Shown: positions 24,016 to 34,914 of the stretch, piece after piece | How positions within the stretch are numbered: the first letter of the stretch is position 1 | Layout of the letters: every line of letters begins with the position of its first letter | Assembly: GCF_905220365.1 (NCBI RefSeq) | Contig: NC_061134.1 | Coordinates: 9,315,001 to 9,379,000, forward strand | From: Vanessa cardui | Taxonomy: Eukaryota > Arthropoda > Insecta > Lepidoptera > Nymphalidae | Direction of reading: 5' to 3' | Length of the DNA stretch: 64,000 nucleotides | Position numbers and translations under genes: made by a program | The notes under the pieces: model-generated | Told to the model about the DNA's origin: nothing | Databases searched by the model: none | The model's input: the letters and a program-made list of their open reading frames with translations, nothing else

Positions 24016-25254
24016 TAAATGTTGCAGTGCAATATTTTCGGATGAATAAGGGTATATATCCATCTTAGTAGATACCCTCTTTTAAAGCGCCGAACCTTCC
24101 TGATTGACGTTGTATGGAAGAATATATTAATATGTCGAAATGTTCTCGTTGGTTCAGTATCTTATAAGGCTTATAGAACTTATAGTGTTATGTTGGAGAT
24201 GAGTCAATAAAAGTTATTATTATTAAAGTTATATATAGTTATCACCGTTCTCAGATACGTTCCGGAGATAAGCGAGTGTTGTGTGTTTGTTTCCCATGCC
24301 TCAAATGACGTAGGCTAGAATGACAGAGGACCAAACTCTATCTGGTCTCTTTCCATTGAACGAAATACAGTCAGGAAATTTATTTCAATACGATAATATA
24401 ATTGTACATGTGTAAACATTTCCGTTGTTTTGTTTGCGGAGAAAATAAAATTGTACGGACAATTTTAAGTAATAATAGTATTAATATGACTATATACAAC
24501 TACTATTGACCAATGACAGCTCAGATGATAGTCATTTTTTTTAATTGTTGTTAATTTGAAATGGAACGCGTTCGAAGAGTTTAAAATGTAGTCATAATGT
24601 GTCAGATTTGTTTTAAATCCTACTTTTACGTACGTTTTTACAACAGGATCCCAGAAAACGTTAAAAATATTCAATTATAAAATTCAAAATAATAATTAAA
24701 TTGTTTGCGTACTAAAGGATATTACAACACAGGACTTTGGGAATGAGATGATCACCTCCAGGTTTTTTCAAATAACAAAAAAATGTTTTTTGTTGTACAT
24801 GTAGCATGAATGAAATTAAAAAAAAGTTTCTCCCCCCCTGATTTTTCTCAGGTCCGAGGTGTTAAAGTCCGGACCGATGGTAGATTTTTGACTATCAATA
24901 AGCAAGTGTAAACACTTCTATTTTAACAATTATCTGTCAATAGATATAACTATATCTACAGATACACTGGATAACTCGGTTCAAAGCTCTACAGATAATA
25001 CAGATCTAAATTTCTTTATAATATCAAACCGAAGCCCGTTGTACAAAGCAACCGTTCTCAAATGCTAATAAACGAACAAAGGTTTGACTTAACAAAGGTG
25101 TGCTCAAGTTGTAATCATCCTTACTCCACTATTGAATAAGATTTTACAATTTTTATCTGCAGTAGATTCACTTACGTTAAAATTAAAATTATCTTAAATT
25201 GTACGTATTATCCTAATGATAGTAATAATAAACTGTTAAACATTTCACAATGCT
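24016..25254. other. AT-rich DNA, no gene recognised
   Basis: A less AT-rich patch with a C run lies at about 24825-24890 (TTTCTCCCCCCCTGATTTTT), but I recognise no repeat family or gene there. Confidence 0.45.
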
Positions 25255-25542
25255 GCAACAACAACTATAGATTTCTCACTGCTGGGCTAAGGCCTTTTCT
25301 TCTTTTGAGGACAAGGTTCGGAACAAATTTCACCACGCTATTCCAATACACATGTAGCAGAATTTTTACGAAATTAGACACATGCAGGTTTCTTCACGAA
25401 TTTTTCTTTCACCGCCGGGCACGAGATTAATTACAAACACTAATTAAACACATGAATATTTAGTAATGCTTGCCTAGGTTTGAACCCACAATCGTCGGTT
25501 AAGATGCACGCGTTCTATCCACTGGGCCATCTTAACTCGTAA
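25255..25542 (-). repeat. SINE-A, minus strand
   Basis: An AACAACAACTA tail junction, TTTCTCACTGCTGGGCTAAG, CACCACGCTATTCCAATACA, a body, and a reversed head ending CCACTGGGCCATCTTAACTC. Confidence 0.85.
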
Positions 25543-25989
25543 TGGTACAAATTGGTTCTATTTTGTACATAGTTTAACTTTTTGTTGTCATGTTAATTCA
25601 CTACAGTGATTATGAAAGTTTCCTACAACATTCCTTGACTTTTTTGTTAAAATTCGCTCTAATCTTCAGCGACGAATTACACCAAGCATAAGCAAGTTCA
25701 CAAGACAAATCAACAAATCATTTTTTATATTATTAAGTTTGGTTTTCAGACTCAGGTGAAATACATAACTCAGTAGTTTGGTAAATCTCTTCGGATGTGA
25801 ATCAAATATACTTTGTTCAAGTAGATTCAACAAGTAAATTTCTCATGATTGAATTAAAATTAAATTTACACTAATTTTAATTTGAAATGTGAATACCATC
25901 TACGAGAATTATGAAAAATAAGAATTATTTAATTAATACATAATATATAGTTTGAGTCGCGTAATAAAATCATATACTCTTAGGATTCA
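25543..25989. other. AT-rich DNA, no gene recognised
   Basis: Nothing supported. Confidence 0.5.
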
Positions 25990-26130
25990 TAGAACAATTA
26001 TTGAAATTATAAACAAAACCTGAACCGAATTTGATAAGTAGCCTATGTCCTCATGACATAGGCTACTTTTTTTGCCAACATAACAACCGACGCCGTAAAA
26101 CGCGAGCAATGCCGCGGGCTACAATTAGTT
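25990..26130 (-). repeat. RTE-C LINE tail, minus strand, rearranged
   Basis: ACCTGAACCGAATTTGATAA at one side and CATAGGCTACTTTTTTTGCC, then CGTAAAACGCGAGCAATGCC at the other match reversed RTE-C. The expected middle (GCAAACTTGAACTCC region) is absent and is replaced by a hairpin arm. Confidence 0.65.
26036..26068. repeat. 14-bp perfect hairpin inside RTE-C
   Basis: AAGTAGCCTATGTC (26036-26049), loop CTCAT, GACATAGGCTACTT (26055-26068). The right arm is normal family sequence and the left arm is an inverted copy of it. Confidence 0.88.
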
Positions 26131-27529
26131 ATATATAAAACCTTGTATGTATGTAAAAAGTTGTTGTTTATAAGAACCTATGAGTTTTTAAATGGAATAC
26201 TTTACCCGAGCAAGGAAGTGGCGAAGTCACAAAGTTTTTATAACAAGTTCATCGTTACTTCTCGTGCTTAAATAATATTTTTAAGCAAAAAAATACACGC
26301 TATTCTTTGTATTATTAACGCTGTTCCCGGGATGTGTTCTATTTTGAAACAAAATAACCAACTGTTTCTAAATAAAAGCAGTAGTCAGTTTTCCGTGTTG
26401 CCAGTGCATTTTTTTCTTTTATTACTTAAAAAAGTATTTTATGCTTTACTATGCTAAAGATTGTGTTCGTATTTATTTATTCAATTACGGGTTTATGTAT
26501 AATGTCTTTGACGATATGCGATTATCAGATATTTTTAAAAACATTAAAGGACCACTACGAAGAATTATACACTTCTTGTTACAAGGGCCATCTCATAATA
26601 ATTTAATGAAATGAAGGTAACCATGAAAGTATTACTTTAAGTATTATAAGGCACTACGTGTAACTTTATGGCTTTTTTGGGGCAACTCTCGAACAAAGAA
26701 CTATATAAAGAATATGTGAAAAAGCTTAATAAAATCAGAATAATTATTTAATTTAATTTATCAATAAAACTTACCTAGAACTAGAATCAATATATTTATC
26801 ATTTTCATTGTGTAAGTAGCGAAGTGGCTTAGTGGATAACATTATAAGCCAAAGGTCATTGAGCCTTACATAAGATGAAGTCTTTGCTCTGATTTGGAAT
26901 ATTAGTTTGGTGCAGCTTAACTTTTTTTATTCATTTTTATTTACAGCCTCAGCCTTGCCTTTGCCTTATAATCACAGATGTAAAATTATTTAAACTTCAG
27001 TCACTATAAAATATATTATCACAATTCATATATGCGTATATTTAAATATTAATAATACAGTCAAAGTTTGAAAGCTGAAAGCGTATAAGCTTGAAAATTG
27101 AGGATTAGCTTACCACATCAATTTACCACTTAGCATATAATAATTTCACATTCAGGGCTATACATAAATTAATGTTCACAAATCCGAAAAACGTCATTTG
27201 TTTCGACTCTTTTACGGAGTGAATAAAAATTATAAATTCCCAGCCACGATTAAACCGTTTGTTTGATGTTTATTCATCGCTCTACATAAAGCGTGTCGTT
27301 GAATAGAGATCAGGCGTGTGACGTGGATCGCTCTATTCATGTCAGTGGAGCTGTTTTGTAGATTTTAGTTGATAGTCCTAATGATGACTTAAAATTCTCT
27401 TTAATTATCTATGTGCGTGACGTTTTATATTAACGTCATAGTTTGAGAATATAATGACTCGTGCTTTTTAATAAAATTTTGGCTTTCAAAGGCAAGCCTT
27501 TCAAACTCAAACTCAAAATACTTTAAATA
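26131..27529. other. AT-rich DNA, no gene recognised
   Basis: An A-box-like string, GTGGCTTAGTGGATAAC, occurs at about 26823 but no B box follows at tRNA spacing. No gene supported. Confidence 0.45.
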
Positions 27530-27765
27530 TAAATAAATAAATATTGGACAACATCACATACATTACTCTGATCCTGATATGACAATGTAAGTAGCTAAAG
27601 CACTTGTTATGGAAAATCACAAGTAACGACGTTACCACTAACATCCAGACCCAAAACAACATAGAAAACTTTTTCTTCATCGACTCGGTTGGGAATCGAA
27701 CCCAAGACCTCAATCAACCTGACCTAAAAAGAACCGGCGAAAGAAACTCAACGGGTTTTTATCAA
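27530..27765 (-). repeat. SINE-G, minus strand, plus REP-I scrap
   Basis: ATTGGACAACATCACATACA, CTCTGATCCTGATATGACAA, ATGTAAGTAGCTAAAGCACT and the reversed tRNA-like B box GGGAATCGAACCCAAGACCT are SINE-G. At 27722-27765, AAAGAACCGGCGAAAGAAAC looks like an end of REP-I. Confidence 0.7.
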
Positions 27766-28685
27766 TTTTGTATATTTTTATAAATCAATCGATTATCCCA
27801 GTATAAAATTCAGTTGTAAATGAGATATTGTGGATGAATATTTCAGCGAAATGTTACTAACTACGGCTAAAGCTGCTAACCTAATTTTTCATTTCATTTT
27901 CTATTCAAGTAAATAAGTGAACCCTTTTCTTTGCCGCTTATATTAATGCCTTTCTTAATTTTCCTTCCGTTATTTTTTTGGATTAACAATAAACGTAATG
28001 TATTTTATTTTATAAATTATGGAGAAAATCATTACATTGAGTAATCATTGTAACAATTACTATAATTTATGTACGGCGTAGATTATAATATTCATTATAT
28101 GGAGTTATTAGATGGCTATCTTATATAAAACAGCATTTTCTCCTAAAATAATAGTTCATAGTCAAACAGTCTTCAGTTATAATTAAAAGTTTATATTCTG
28201 GATATTTTCATAATAATCTCGTTAAACTATTTGTTAGATATAAAGGAGACGTTATATTCCACAGGCTTACTTACAAAAAGTCTTTACATAAAGCACTGCT
28301 TTATTAAATTTCAGTCGAGTAAAAGGGGGGAAGATCTTTGTATGAACATTAAACTGCCAAAACTTTTGTCCATTCATTGACAATTAGTCAGTCAGTCTTG
28401 ATGTGGTAAGTGAAAATAAATATTCGCCCAATAATCTATACGGGCAAACTGTAATGTATCATCATCATCTATACTCATAAAATAATCTATTCTCACTGAC
28501 TAATTAGTAAGTTCATCATCGCCGAGGCTAAACTGTTAAAGTCGGAGTCATGAAATTGTGTAAGTCGGATCGTTTTGTTTCGAATCGAGATACCAAACTT
28601 ACTAAATTTAGTCCATCTTGTTGGACTAAAGATTAAAACTCATTAGACTAAGACTTTCTGTATATTATACCATAAGAAAAGTTGA
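27766..28685. other. AT-rich DNA, no gene recognised
   Basis: Nothing supported. Confidence 0.5.
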
Positions 28686-28977
28686 AAGTCGAGATGGCCC
28701 AGTGGTTAGACCGTGTGCATCTTAACCGATGATTGCGGGTTCTAACCCAGGCAAGCACCGCTGTTTCATGTGCTTAACTTGTCTTTATAATTCATCTCGT
28801 ATTCAGCGGTGAAGGAAAACATCGTGAGGAAACCTGCATGTGTCAAATTTCATACAAATTCTGCCACATGTGTATTCCACCAATTGGAACAGCGTGGTGG
28901 AAAATGTTCCAAACCTTCTCCTCAAAGGGAGAGGAGGCCTTTAGCCCAGCAGTGGGAAATTACAGGCTGTTGTTGTA
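28686..28977 (+). repeat. SINE-A, plus strand, young copy
   Basis: A box TGGCCCAGTGG, B-box GCGGGTTCTAACCC, full body and a short GTTGTTG tail. TATACCATAAGA occurs just before (about 28668) and just after (about 28976), a likely target-site duplication, though about 10 extra bases separate the left copy from the SINE start. Confidence 0.88.
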
Positions 28978-29947
28978 TACCATAAGAGGTGATACACACC
29001 AATGTTGTACACAAAGAGGTCTTGAATTATCGTAATACTGTAAATGTATCTGTAAATATACTCCACTTTCACGCCAGCAAAGCCGCGGGAAACCGCTAGT
29101 ATAACATACAATAGGCATCGTAATTTTTTATGACTTTATTTCAATATCTCGTTACATTCTTATATCTTTCCATAAAAGTTTGGAATTTACTCCTACAGAA
29201 TAGCTCTATTAAATTAGCTTTCCGAGGCTTATATCTCTGAGCCTCTTATTAATTAAAACAAGCACGTGCCAGAGGTTGTCTGTGGTCACGTGTCATAGTT
29301 TTGTCTCAATTTAAGGTACTTACTACTCATTATGAAAACTTAGGGTAAACTATGACAAAGGTCAAACAAACTTCACTTGTTTTAGGATAAGTATATGTAA
29401 GATTACATAGACTTATTTATATAGAATATTTTTATCTTTTTCAAATTTATATTTTAATAAGATGTAATATAACTAAAGCTCTCAGGACGCAAACATATTA
29501 TATGCATGATTAATTAAGATAAATTATTTTGTTCTAGACTAAAACAACATAGACCTCTACGATCACTTCATACTGTAAATAGGCTAAAGATTCAATTAGT
29601 CGTACAGATAACTGTTAAGAACACTATTAAGAATTGTAGGTAATTAAAATGATATCTTCAAATATATTATTTGAAGTTGATACATCCAATAATAATATGG
29701 GATCATAGTGTTGACATTTTATGATCTAGGCCGCTACTGTAATTGGACTACTTATTTATTTAAAATATAAAAATATAACAACGGATTCATTAAAATTCTA
29801 AGTTCCTTGCTTTTGATTACATTTCTATACTATGTTTTCAGTTTAATATTATTACTATTGACAACAACGGTCATAGATATATTCAATTATGGATGAGGTT
29901 GAGCTGCAAATCATGATGATAATATATGTTAATCTTTGTTGTCCTAG
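28978..29947. other. Non-coding DNA upstream of the FN3-gene signal exon
   Basis: A LINE-tail scrap is at about 29063-29105 (CACGCCAGCAAAGCCGCGGG). No CpG-rich or TATA promoter is evident. The promoter of the FN3 gene may lie further upstream if an untranslated first exon exists. Confidence 0.4.
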
Positions 29948-30058
29948 AAGCGGCATGGCATGAGCGGCCGCGTGGGCGCGACATGCGGCGAGCGCCGCTC
30001 GCGCTGCCCGCCGCCGTCGCTCTTGCGCTATCCTTACTTCTGCGCTTCGTGGATGCTG
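29948..30058 (+). CDS. FN3-domain protein: signal-peptide exon (5' end of gene)
   Basis: This GC-rich exon encodes the N-terminus of a secreted or membrane protein. The chosen start is ATG at 29983-29985, giving MRRAPLALPAAVALALSLLL, then RFVDA: two arginines, a 17-residue hydrophobic core and a plausible signal-peptidase site after VDA (residue 25). The coding part ends at 30058 with the first base of a Gly codon and a GTTTGT donor (phase 1), which joins in frame to the exon at 32953. Upstream, TTTGTTGTCCTAG ending at 29947 looks like a 3' splice site, so the exon probably carries 5' UTR after an untranslated exon. Another in-frame ATG at 29926 would give a 19-residue extension (MLIFVVLEAAW...) and is less likely if that acceptor is used. 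Two other ATGs at 29955 and 29960 are out of frame. The protein identity is not recognised. Confidence 0.72.
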
Positions 30059-31111
30059 GTTTGTAATTACTGCTCATTCAAATTAAGAACTAAACTAAAG
30101 AAAAACTAATCAATCTATCAAACAGTCATGTCACGGTTATACGATAAAAAGCCTCACTTAAAGAATGACGTATTGTCAGTTGAGGTCTGTGGTCGTTTGA
30201 ACACAAATATTTACCAGCTATCAGGTTGTAAATAAAAGTGAGTCTAATGAAGTCCCACAGAGCGAAGCTATCTTAAAAAACGATGTCCAGTTTTTACGAT
30301 ATATTAGCCTAGCATATAACGATTTATCTTTGTATGACATAAGAAATTTGATATTCGAAAAGGAGACTAATTATTGTGTAGCGTTACGAAATTTTACAAC
30401 CACTAACAAAGAAGTATTTGTATTCCAAGCATACATATGGCAGAAAAGAATAGCGACTGCGTGGCATACTAGAGAATCATGATGTTGCTTACATCAGTCG
30501 GTCTTGTCCCCAAGGCATTTCAATAGTTTTACGTCAAATAAACAATAGGAAAAACCATATTCATCTTTTATTCAACTTAACCTTTTGATGACGAATATGA
30601 TCAAATATTTTAATTGAATTTAAAAAGCACTATCATACAAACTATTATACCAAAATGATTCACATTCTTTTGTTTAATCTGATTTAATAATAAGTAATAA
30701 AAAAATAATTCCGGTAGTTTTGGATTTAACCGGGTTATAACAACATTTGACAGACTTCCCATTATACTTCCAAATGAGGAGTAAAACTAAAATTAATTCA
30801 CCTTCAACACAAAATAAATTACCATATATATTTCCAAGTACATGTTATTGTGTTAACGTACTAAAAAACACACAAAAGTAGGACGAATTCTATGATTTTA
30901 TTGCGAACAATTTTATAAAATATCAATTTCTATGTTGCTATTCTGAGAATTCAGGACACTAAAAGAACTGGAATACTAGGTTAGGTCGCGTTATTTCTAT
31001 CAAAGGATAAAAAGCCATTACATTAAGATCTTGATATTCTATTAATAAACTCGCTGCAAACATACAATTGATTGTATATATTTATATAAAAAACATTATT
31101 TTATAAATCAC

Positions 31112-31345
31112 ATGTCCTAGAGTGGTTTAAACGTGTGCATCTTAACCGATGATTGCGGGTTCAAACCCAGGCAAGCATCACTGAATATTCATGTGCTTAA
31201 TTTGTGTTTATAATTCATCTCGTGCTCGGTGGTGAAGGAAAACATCGTGAAAACTGCATCTGTCTAATTTCGAAATTGTGCCTCATGTGTATCCAGCAAC
31301 CCGCAATGGAGTAGCGTGGTCGAATATGCTCCAAGCTTTCTCACC
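31112..31345 (+). repeat. SINE-A, plus strand, damaged
   Basis: The head lacks a normal A box (TGTCCTAGAGTGGTTTAAAC) but keeps the B box GCGGGTTCAAACCC. The copy stops near 31345, before the usual tail. Confidence 0.8.
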
Positions 31346-32254
31346 TCGTAATGTTATATAGATATGACTCTTGGTGGCCCAGTAGACATAAATCTTAACT
31401 GAAGATTATTGATCGCCGTGCTATTTTATTAAAGGTTTATTTGCGTTTGATTCAAATGCCCTCAATAACGTTTCCGATGATAGTTACGATATTGCATCCC
31501 AAATAAGCATCATTTAGCTTCATATGATAAGACAATAACAATTATATATCTATTACAAAGAAAACTTCTAAGTTGACTTTTCATTAAAACAAATTATGAT
31601 TATGTAATTACATTGAAAGAAACAAGTAATTACTAAGCATCTAGTTGGTTCTTTTCGTTAGAAAACATGTCAGTAGCATTACATTTAATTCAACGATATA
31701 AACTGGCAGATGTCTATTAAACTACAAAGAAGAGCTTACTTGATTAAAATAAAAACAAAAACAAATAGATTTTTTTAAATGATTTTATTGTTGAAAAAAA
31801 GATATTTCCTTTGTTGCAATATGAATGGATACGAGTACTATTTAAAATGATTGAGAACCAATTAAAATCGAACACAATACCTTTGTGGAAGAACTTTTCA
31901 TTATACCAAAAGCAGTGGTATGAATTTCGTTAATTTGAATTTCGATCAAAGTGAATTCAGAATAAATTGTAAATGAAAGCCGAAACTTTATACATCATTT
32001 GCGTTTTTGTTATAATCTTTGATTACAGATATTAAAATTAAAATGTTTTAAACGTTGGATCATATGGAATATAATTCCATTTAAGGAATCCAAGTGTCAA
32101 TCTTTTTTATAACTGATAGTTTACAAACAGATTGACCGGTATTGGATATCTGTAATCCTCAAAACTGGACTATCAACTATCTATACAAAGAATAAAATTA
32201 GAGTATCTGTTTGTATTATTAATATAACCGCTTTCTACAAAATGTCGTCACATA

Positions 32255-32563
32255 TAGTAAAGTAAAGTAACAGCCTGTACATTTCCCATTGCTGAGATAA
32301 GGCTTCCTCTTCCATTAAGGAGAGGGCTTGGAATATATTCCACCACGCTGTTCCAATGTGGGTTGGTGGAATGCACATGTAGCAGAATTTCGATGAAATT
32401 AGATACATGCAGGTTTCCTCACGATGTTTTCCTTCACCGCCGAGCACGAGATGAATTTTAAACACAAATTAAGCACATATATATAGTGGTGCTTGCCTGG
32501 GTTTGAACCCGCAATCATCGGTTAAGATGCACGCGTTCTAATCACTGGGCCATCTCAGCTCTT
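32255..32563 (-). repeat. SINE-A, minus strand, (TTTAC) tail
   Basis: It starts AGTAAAGTAAAGTAACAGCC on the plus strand and ends with the reversed head CACTGGGCCATCTCAGCT. ACATATA occurs at 32250-32256 and 32565-32571, a possible short target-site duplication. Confidence 0.88.
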
Positions 32564-32589
32564 AACATATACCAAAAGATATTTTTTTC

Positions 32590-32755
32590 AATTTTTAGCT
32601 GCCACTCTGTCCGTCTATTTATTCCAGCAACTTTTTCGAACAGCTGTACCGATTTTGACGGGATCCTCATTGGGAGTAACTACAATAAACTTAATAGACT
32701 CTTTTTGTGAATTCAAATGCGCACGAAGTCGTGGACACAGCTAGTTATTCATAAA
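32590..32755. repeat. LINE-tail-like repeat
   Basis: TGCCACTCTGTCCGTCTATT, ACAGCTGTACCGATTTTGAC, then CGCACGAAGTCGTGGACACA and GCTAGT. This resembles LINE 3' ends that end in a degenerate GCGAAG..CAGCTAGT motif. Confidence 0.45.
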
Positions 32756-32952
32756 ACATTTTTAAAAAATCACTCTTACCATCCATGATATTTATCTTTT
32801 CACTACAAGACACTAGGAACTCCTTATTTAGTTTAATTGGTGCAAATTTTGAAACAGTATAATGCGTAATATTTTTCTTATAAAAATACTTACCTTTGAT
32901 TCATCTTTTAAATCTCTTCTACGATTTCATATATAATGTAATATTTTTACAG

Positions 32953-33085
32953 GTTCAATGGGCCCGGGTGTGCCCGAAAATATAACGGTTACATTTTTGA
33001 ACCCTACCACGGTACGCGTCTCCTGGTCAACGACGGCGGACCTCGTGGAAAAGTATGACGTCACGTACAAGCCTTCAGACGCGAG
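32953..33085 (+). CDS. FN3-domain protein: first half of the fibronectin type III domain
   Basis: In the frame set by the signal exon this reads GSMGPGVPENITVTFLNPTT, then VRVSWSTTADLVEKYDVTYK and PSDA. That is the N-terminal half of an FN3 fold: Pro at strand A, the conserved Trp in strand B (VSW) and the Tyr of strand C (KYDVTY). The acceptor is ATTTTTACAG and the donor AG/GTAAGA, leaving two bases (phase 2). FN3 domains are about 90-100 residues, so roughly half is encoded here, and the rest fits the exon at 49431. Extracellular adhesion molecules, receptor phosphatases and matrix proteins all use such domains. I cannot assign this one. The exon is GC-richer than its surroundings. Confidence 0.85.
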
Positions 33086-33099
33086 GTAAGATGATTTTG

Positions 33100-34030
33100 C
33101 TACTGCTTAGAATTTAGTTGTAACTCTTTATTCTTTGCTTCTGTAACGAATTTTCTATTGTCTTTATTACTTCTGTGATATATAGCCATGTTTCCGTATC
33201 AGATAGACTCAATGAGAAAACATTGCAATTTTCCTTACAATATCAATTCATTTCACAACAGTCCAATTCTCTATATATACAACAAACATAAAAAGATAAA
33301 TAAATATAAAAATAGTGTGAAAATTATTACAATTATTAAAAACGGGATATATAGCACGTTTTTTTTATTCAAAGCTCGATATTATTTCGACTTTATCTAG
33401 GAATTTCTTGTTCACGAGAGAGGAAAAAGAAGTGCTAAAATGTTTCTGTAAAATAAATACTAGATTGTATTTTTTTTAAAAGATCGTTAGATAAGTAACA
33501 ATCAGACTTTAAAGCGTTTCAATGAAGTCGAACATATAATACACCATTATTATTTCGAGGAATCAAGACGATCTTTTCTTGAAACCACGTGACCTACTCG
33601 AAGAGATCACGATTGCTCTTAGATGTGGATACTGAAAGACGTATTAACCATTCTTAACATCGTCAGTACTTAAGCTGTATTATCCCCAAGAAAGCTTCGC
33701 GAGTATTGTGAAATGTTTAACGACGACTTCAACGTACACGCAAAAGGTCGTATCTTATTTCACACGACAAAGTTAATACAATTCAATATATAATTGATAT
33801 TTTTTATTTTATAGAGTAAGAATTAAATATTATAAAGAGGTTATATAATATGTTTGTTTAAATTAAGAGGGAACTAATGATCCAATTATAAAGAAAATAT
33901 CTCATATTAATGGTAGAAAGCTAAACATTAAATTATATTTACAGTATATCCTTTTCGTTGTTAAGTATATTGCACCCGTGAAAAACTGGGGCGGATTGTA
34001 TACAAGCATCTGATTATTTCTTCTGATATT
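33100..34030. other. Intronic DNA, no element recognised
   Basis: A somewhat less AT-rich patch at about 33560-33780 has no long frame and no repeat similarity that I can see. Nothing else is supported. Confidence 0.4.
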
Positions 34031-34034
34031 CCCT

Positions 34035-34222
34035 TACGATTGCGGGTTCAAATTCAGGCAAACACCACAGAATATTCTTGTGCTAAAATGGGTTTATATT
34101 TCACCTCGCTCTCGGCGGTGAAGGAAAACAACTTGATCAAACCTGCAAGTGTCAAGTTTTATAGAAATTCTGCCACGTGTGTATTGTACCCACCCGCATT
34201 GGAACAGCGTGGTTCAATATTA
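34035..34222 (+). repeat. SINE-A fragment, plus strand
   Basis: It starts at the B-box region (TTGCGGGTTCAAATTCAGGC), lacks the A box, and stops at CATTGGAACAGCGTGGTTCA. Confidence 0.8.
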
Positions 34223-34227
34223 ATTAT

Positions 34228-34347
34228 AAACACTAATCGATGAATTATAAACACAAATTAAGCACATAAAAAGTGGTGCTTGCTTGGGCTTTAAACCGAA
34301 ATCATCGGTTAAGATTCACGCGTTCTAACCATTGGGCCATCTCGGCT
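34228..34347 (-). repeat. SINE-A head fragment, minus strand
   Basis: ATGAATTATAAACACAAATT, AGTGGTGCTTGCTTGGGCTT and the reversed A box CATTGGGCCATCTCGGCT. It lies head to head against the preceding plus copy, giving an inverted SINE pair. Confidence 0.8.
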
Positions 34348-34351
34348 GAAG

Positions 34352-34470
34352 TCATTGGCGATGTAATTAATGATTAATATTACTTGCACCGCCGTTCTAT
34401 TGGCGATTGTGACCACTTACCATCATATAGCCCATTTGCACGTCCGCCTACCTCTATCATAAAAATAAAA
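34352..34470 (+). repeat. REP-B 3' fragment
   Basis: TCATTGGCGATGTAATTAAT, CCACTTACCATCATATAGCC, CACGTCCGCCTACC then an A-rich end. Confidence 0.65.
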
Positions 34471-34630
34471 TATTATAAGGTTAGAGGTTGCGTCATACAG
34501 CCATGTCTAGAAAATTGTTCGTTTCACGAAAATATTATATTATGTCATTAAAGTAATAACAGGTTTTTTATTTATATATCTGATTTTATATTTCCCGGTA
34601 TTTTGTATGTAATGGTATTTAGTCAAACAT

Positions 34631-34831
34631 ATGAATCATAAATTACTTAACCGTAATAAGCTAAATGACACTAAAATTCGTATATTTTGGGATCAAACAC
34701 CTGCACAAATAAAATACTTTAAAAATTTGAAAAATGAACTCACACAGCGACAACAAAATGGCGAAACAAATTTAATTATAAAATATATAAATGGAGTACC
34801 TAAGATAACTAAAACGACTTTAAAAAACTGA
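34631..34831 (+). CDS. LINE ORF1, C-terminal fragment
   Basis: 66 codons reading MNHKLLNRNKLNDTKIRIFW, then DQTPAQIKYFKNLKNELTQR and QQNGETNLIIKYINGVPKI. I recall this kind of block as the C-terminal end of ORF1 in insect LINEs of this superfamily, whose role is RNA binding or chaperoning. No zinc knuckle is present in the retained part. The N-terminal bulk is missing, and no start can be claimed for the true protein. Confidence 0.6.
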   Translation: MNHKLLNRNKLNDTKIRIFWDQTPAQIKYFKNLKNELTQRQQNGETNLIIKYINGVPKITKTTLKN

Positions 34832-34914
34832 ATATAGATCCGATACCAACTGATTTATCTACGTCAAATGAACCCATCACACATCAAATTACTTACAACT
34901 ATAGCAACGTTATA

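Larger units (their letters stand above)
30059..32952 (+). other. Intron 1 of the FN3-domain gene
   Basis: 2.9 kb, bounded by G/GTTTGT and TTTTTACAG/G, phase 1. It holds a SINE-A plus copy, a SINE-A minus copy and a LINE-tail scrap, listed separately. The rest is AT-rich with no recognisable element. Confidence 0.65.

Noticed and set aside
26815..26890. Possible tRNA gene (GTGGCTTAGTGGATAAC)
   Set aside because: Only an A-box-like match. No B box at the right distance and no cloverleaf.
29883..30077. 64-codon minus-strand frame rich in Arg and Ser
   Set aside because: Antisense of the GC-rich signal-peptide exon. The plus strand gives a proper signal peptide and matching splice phases.
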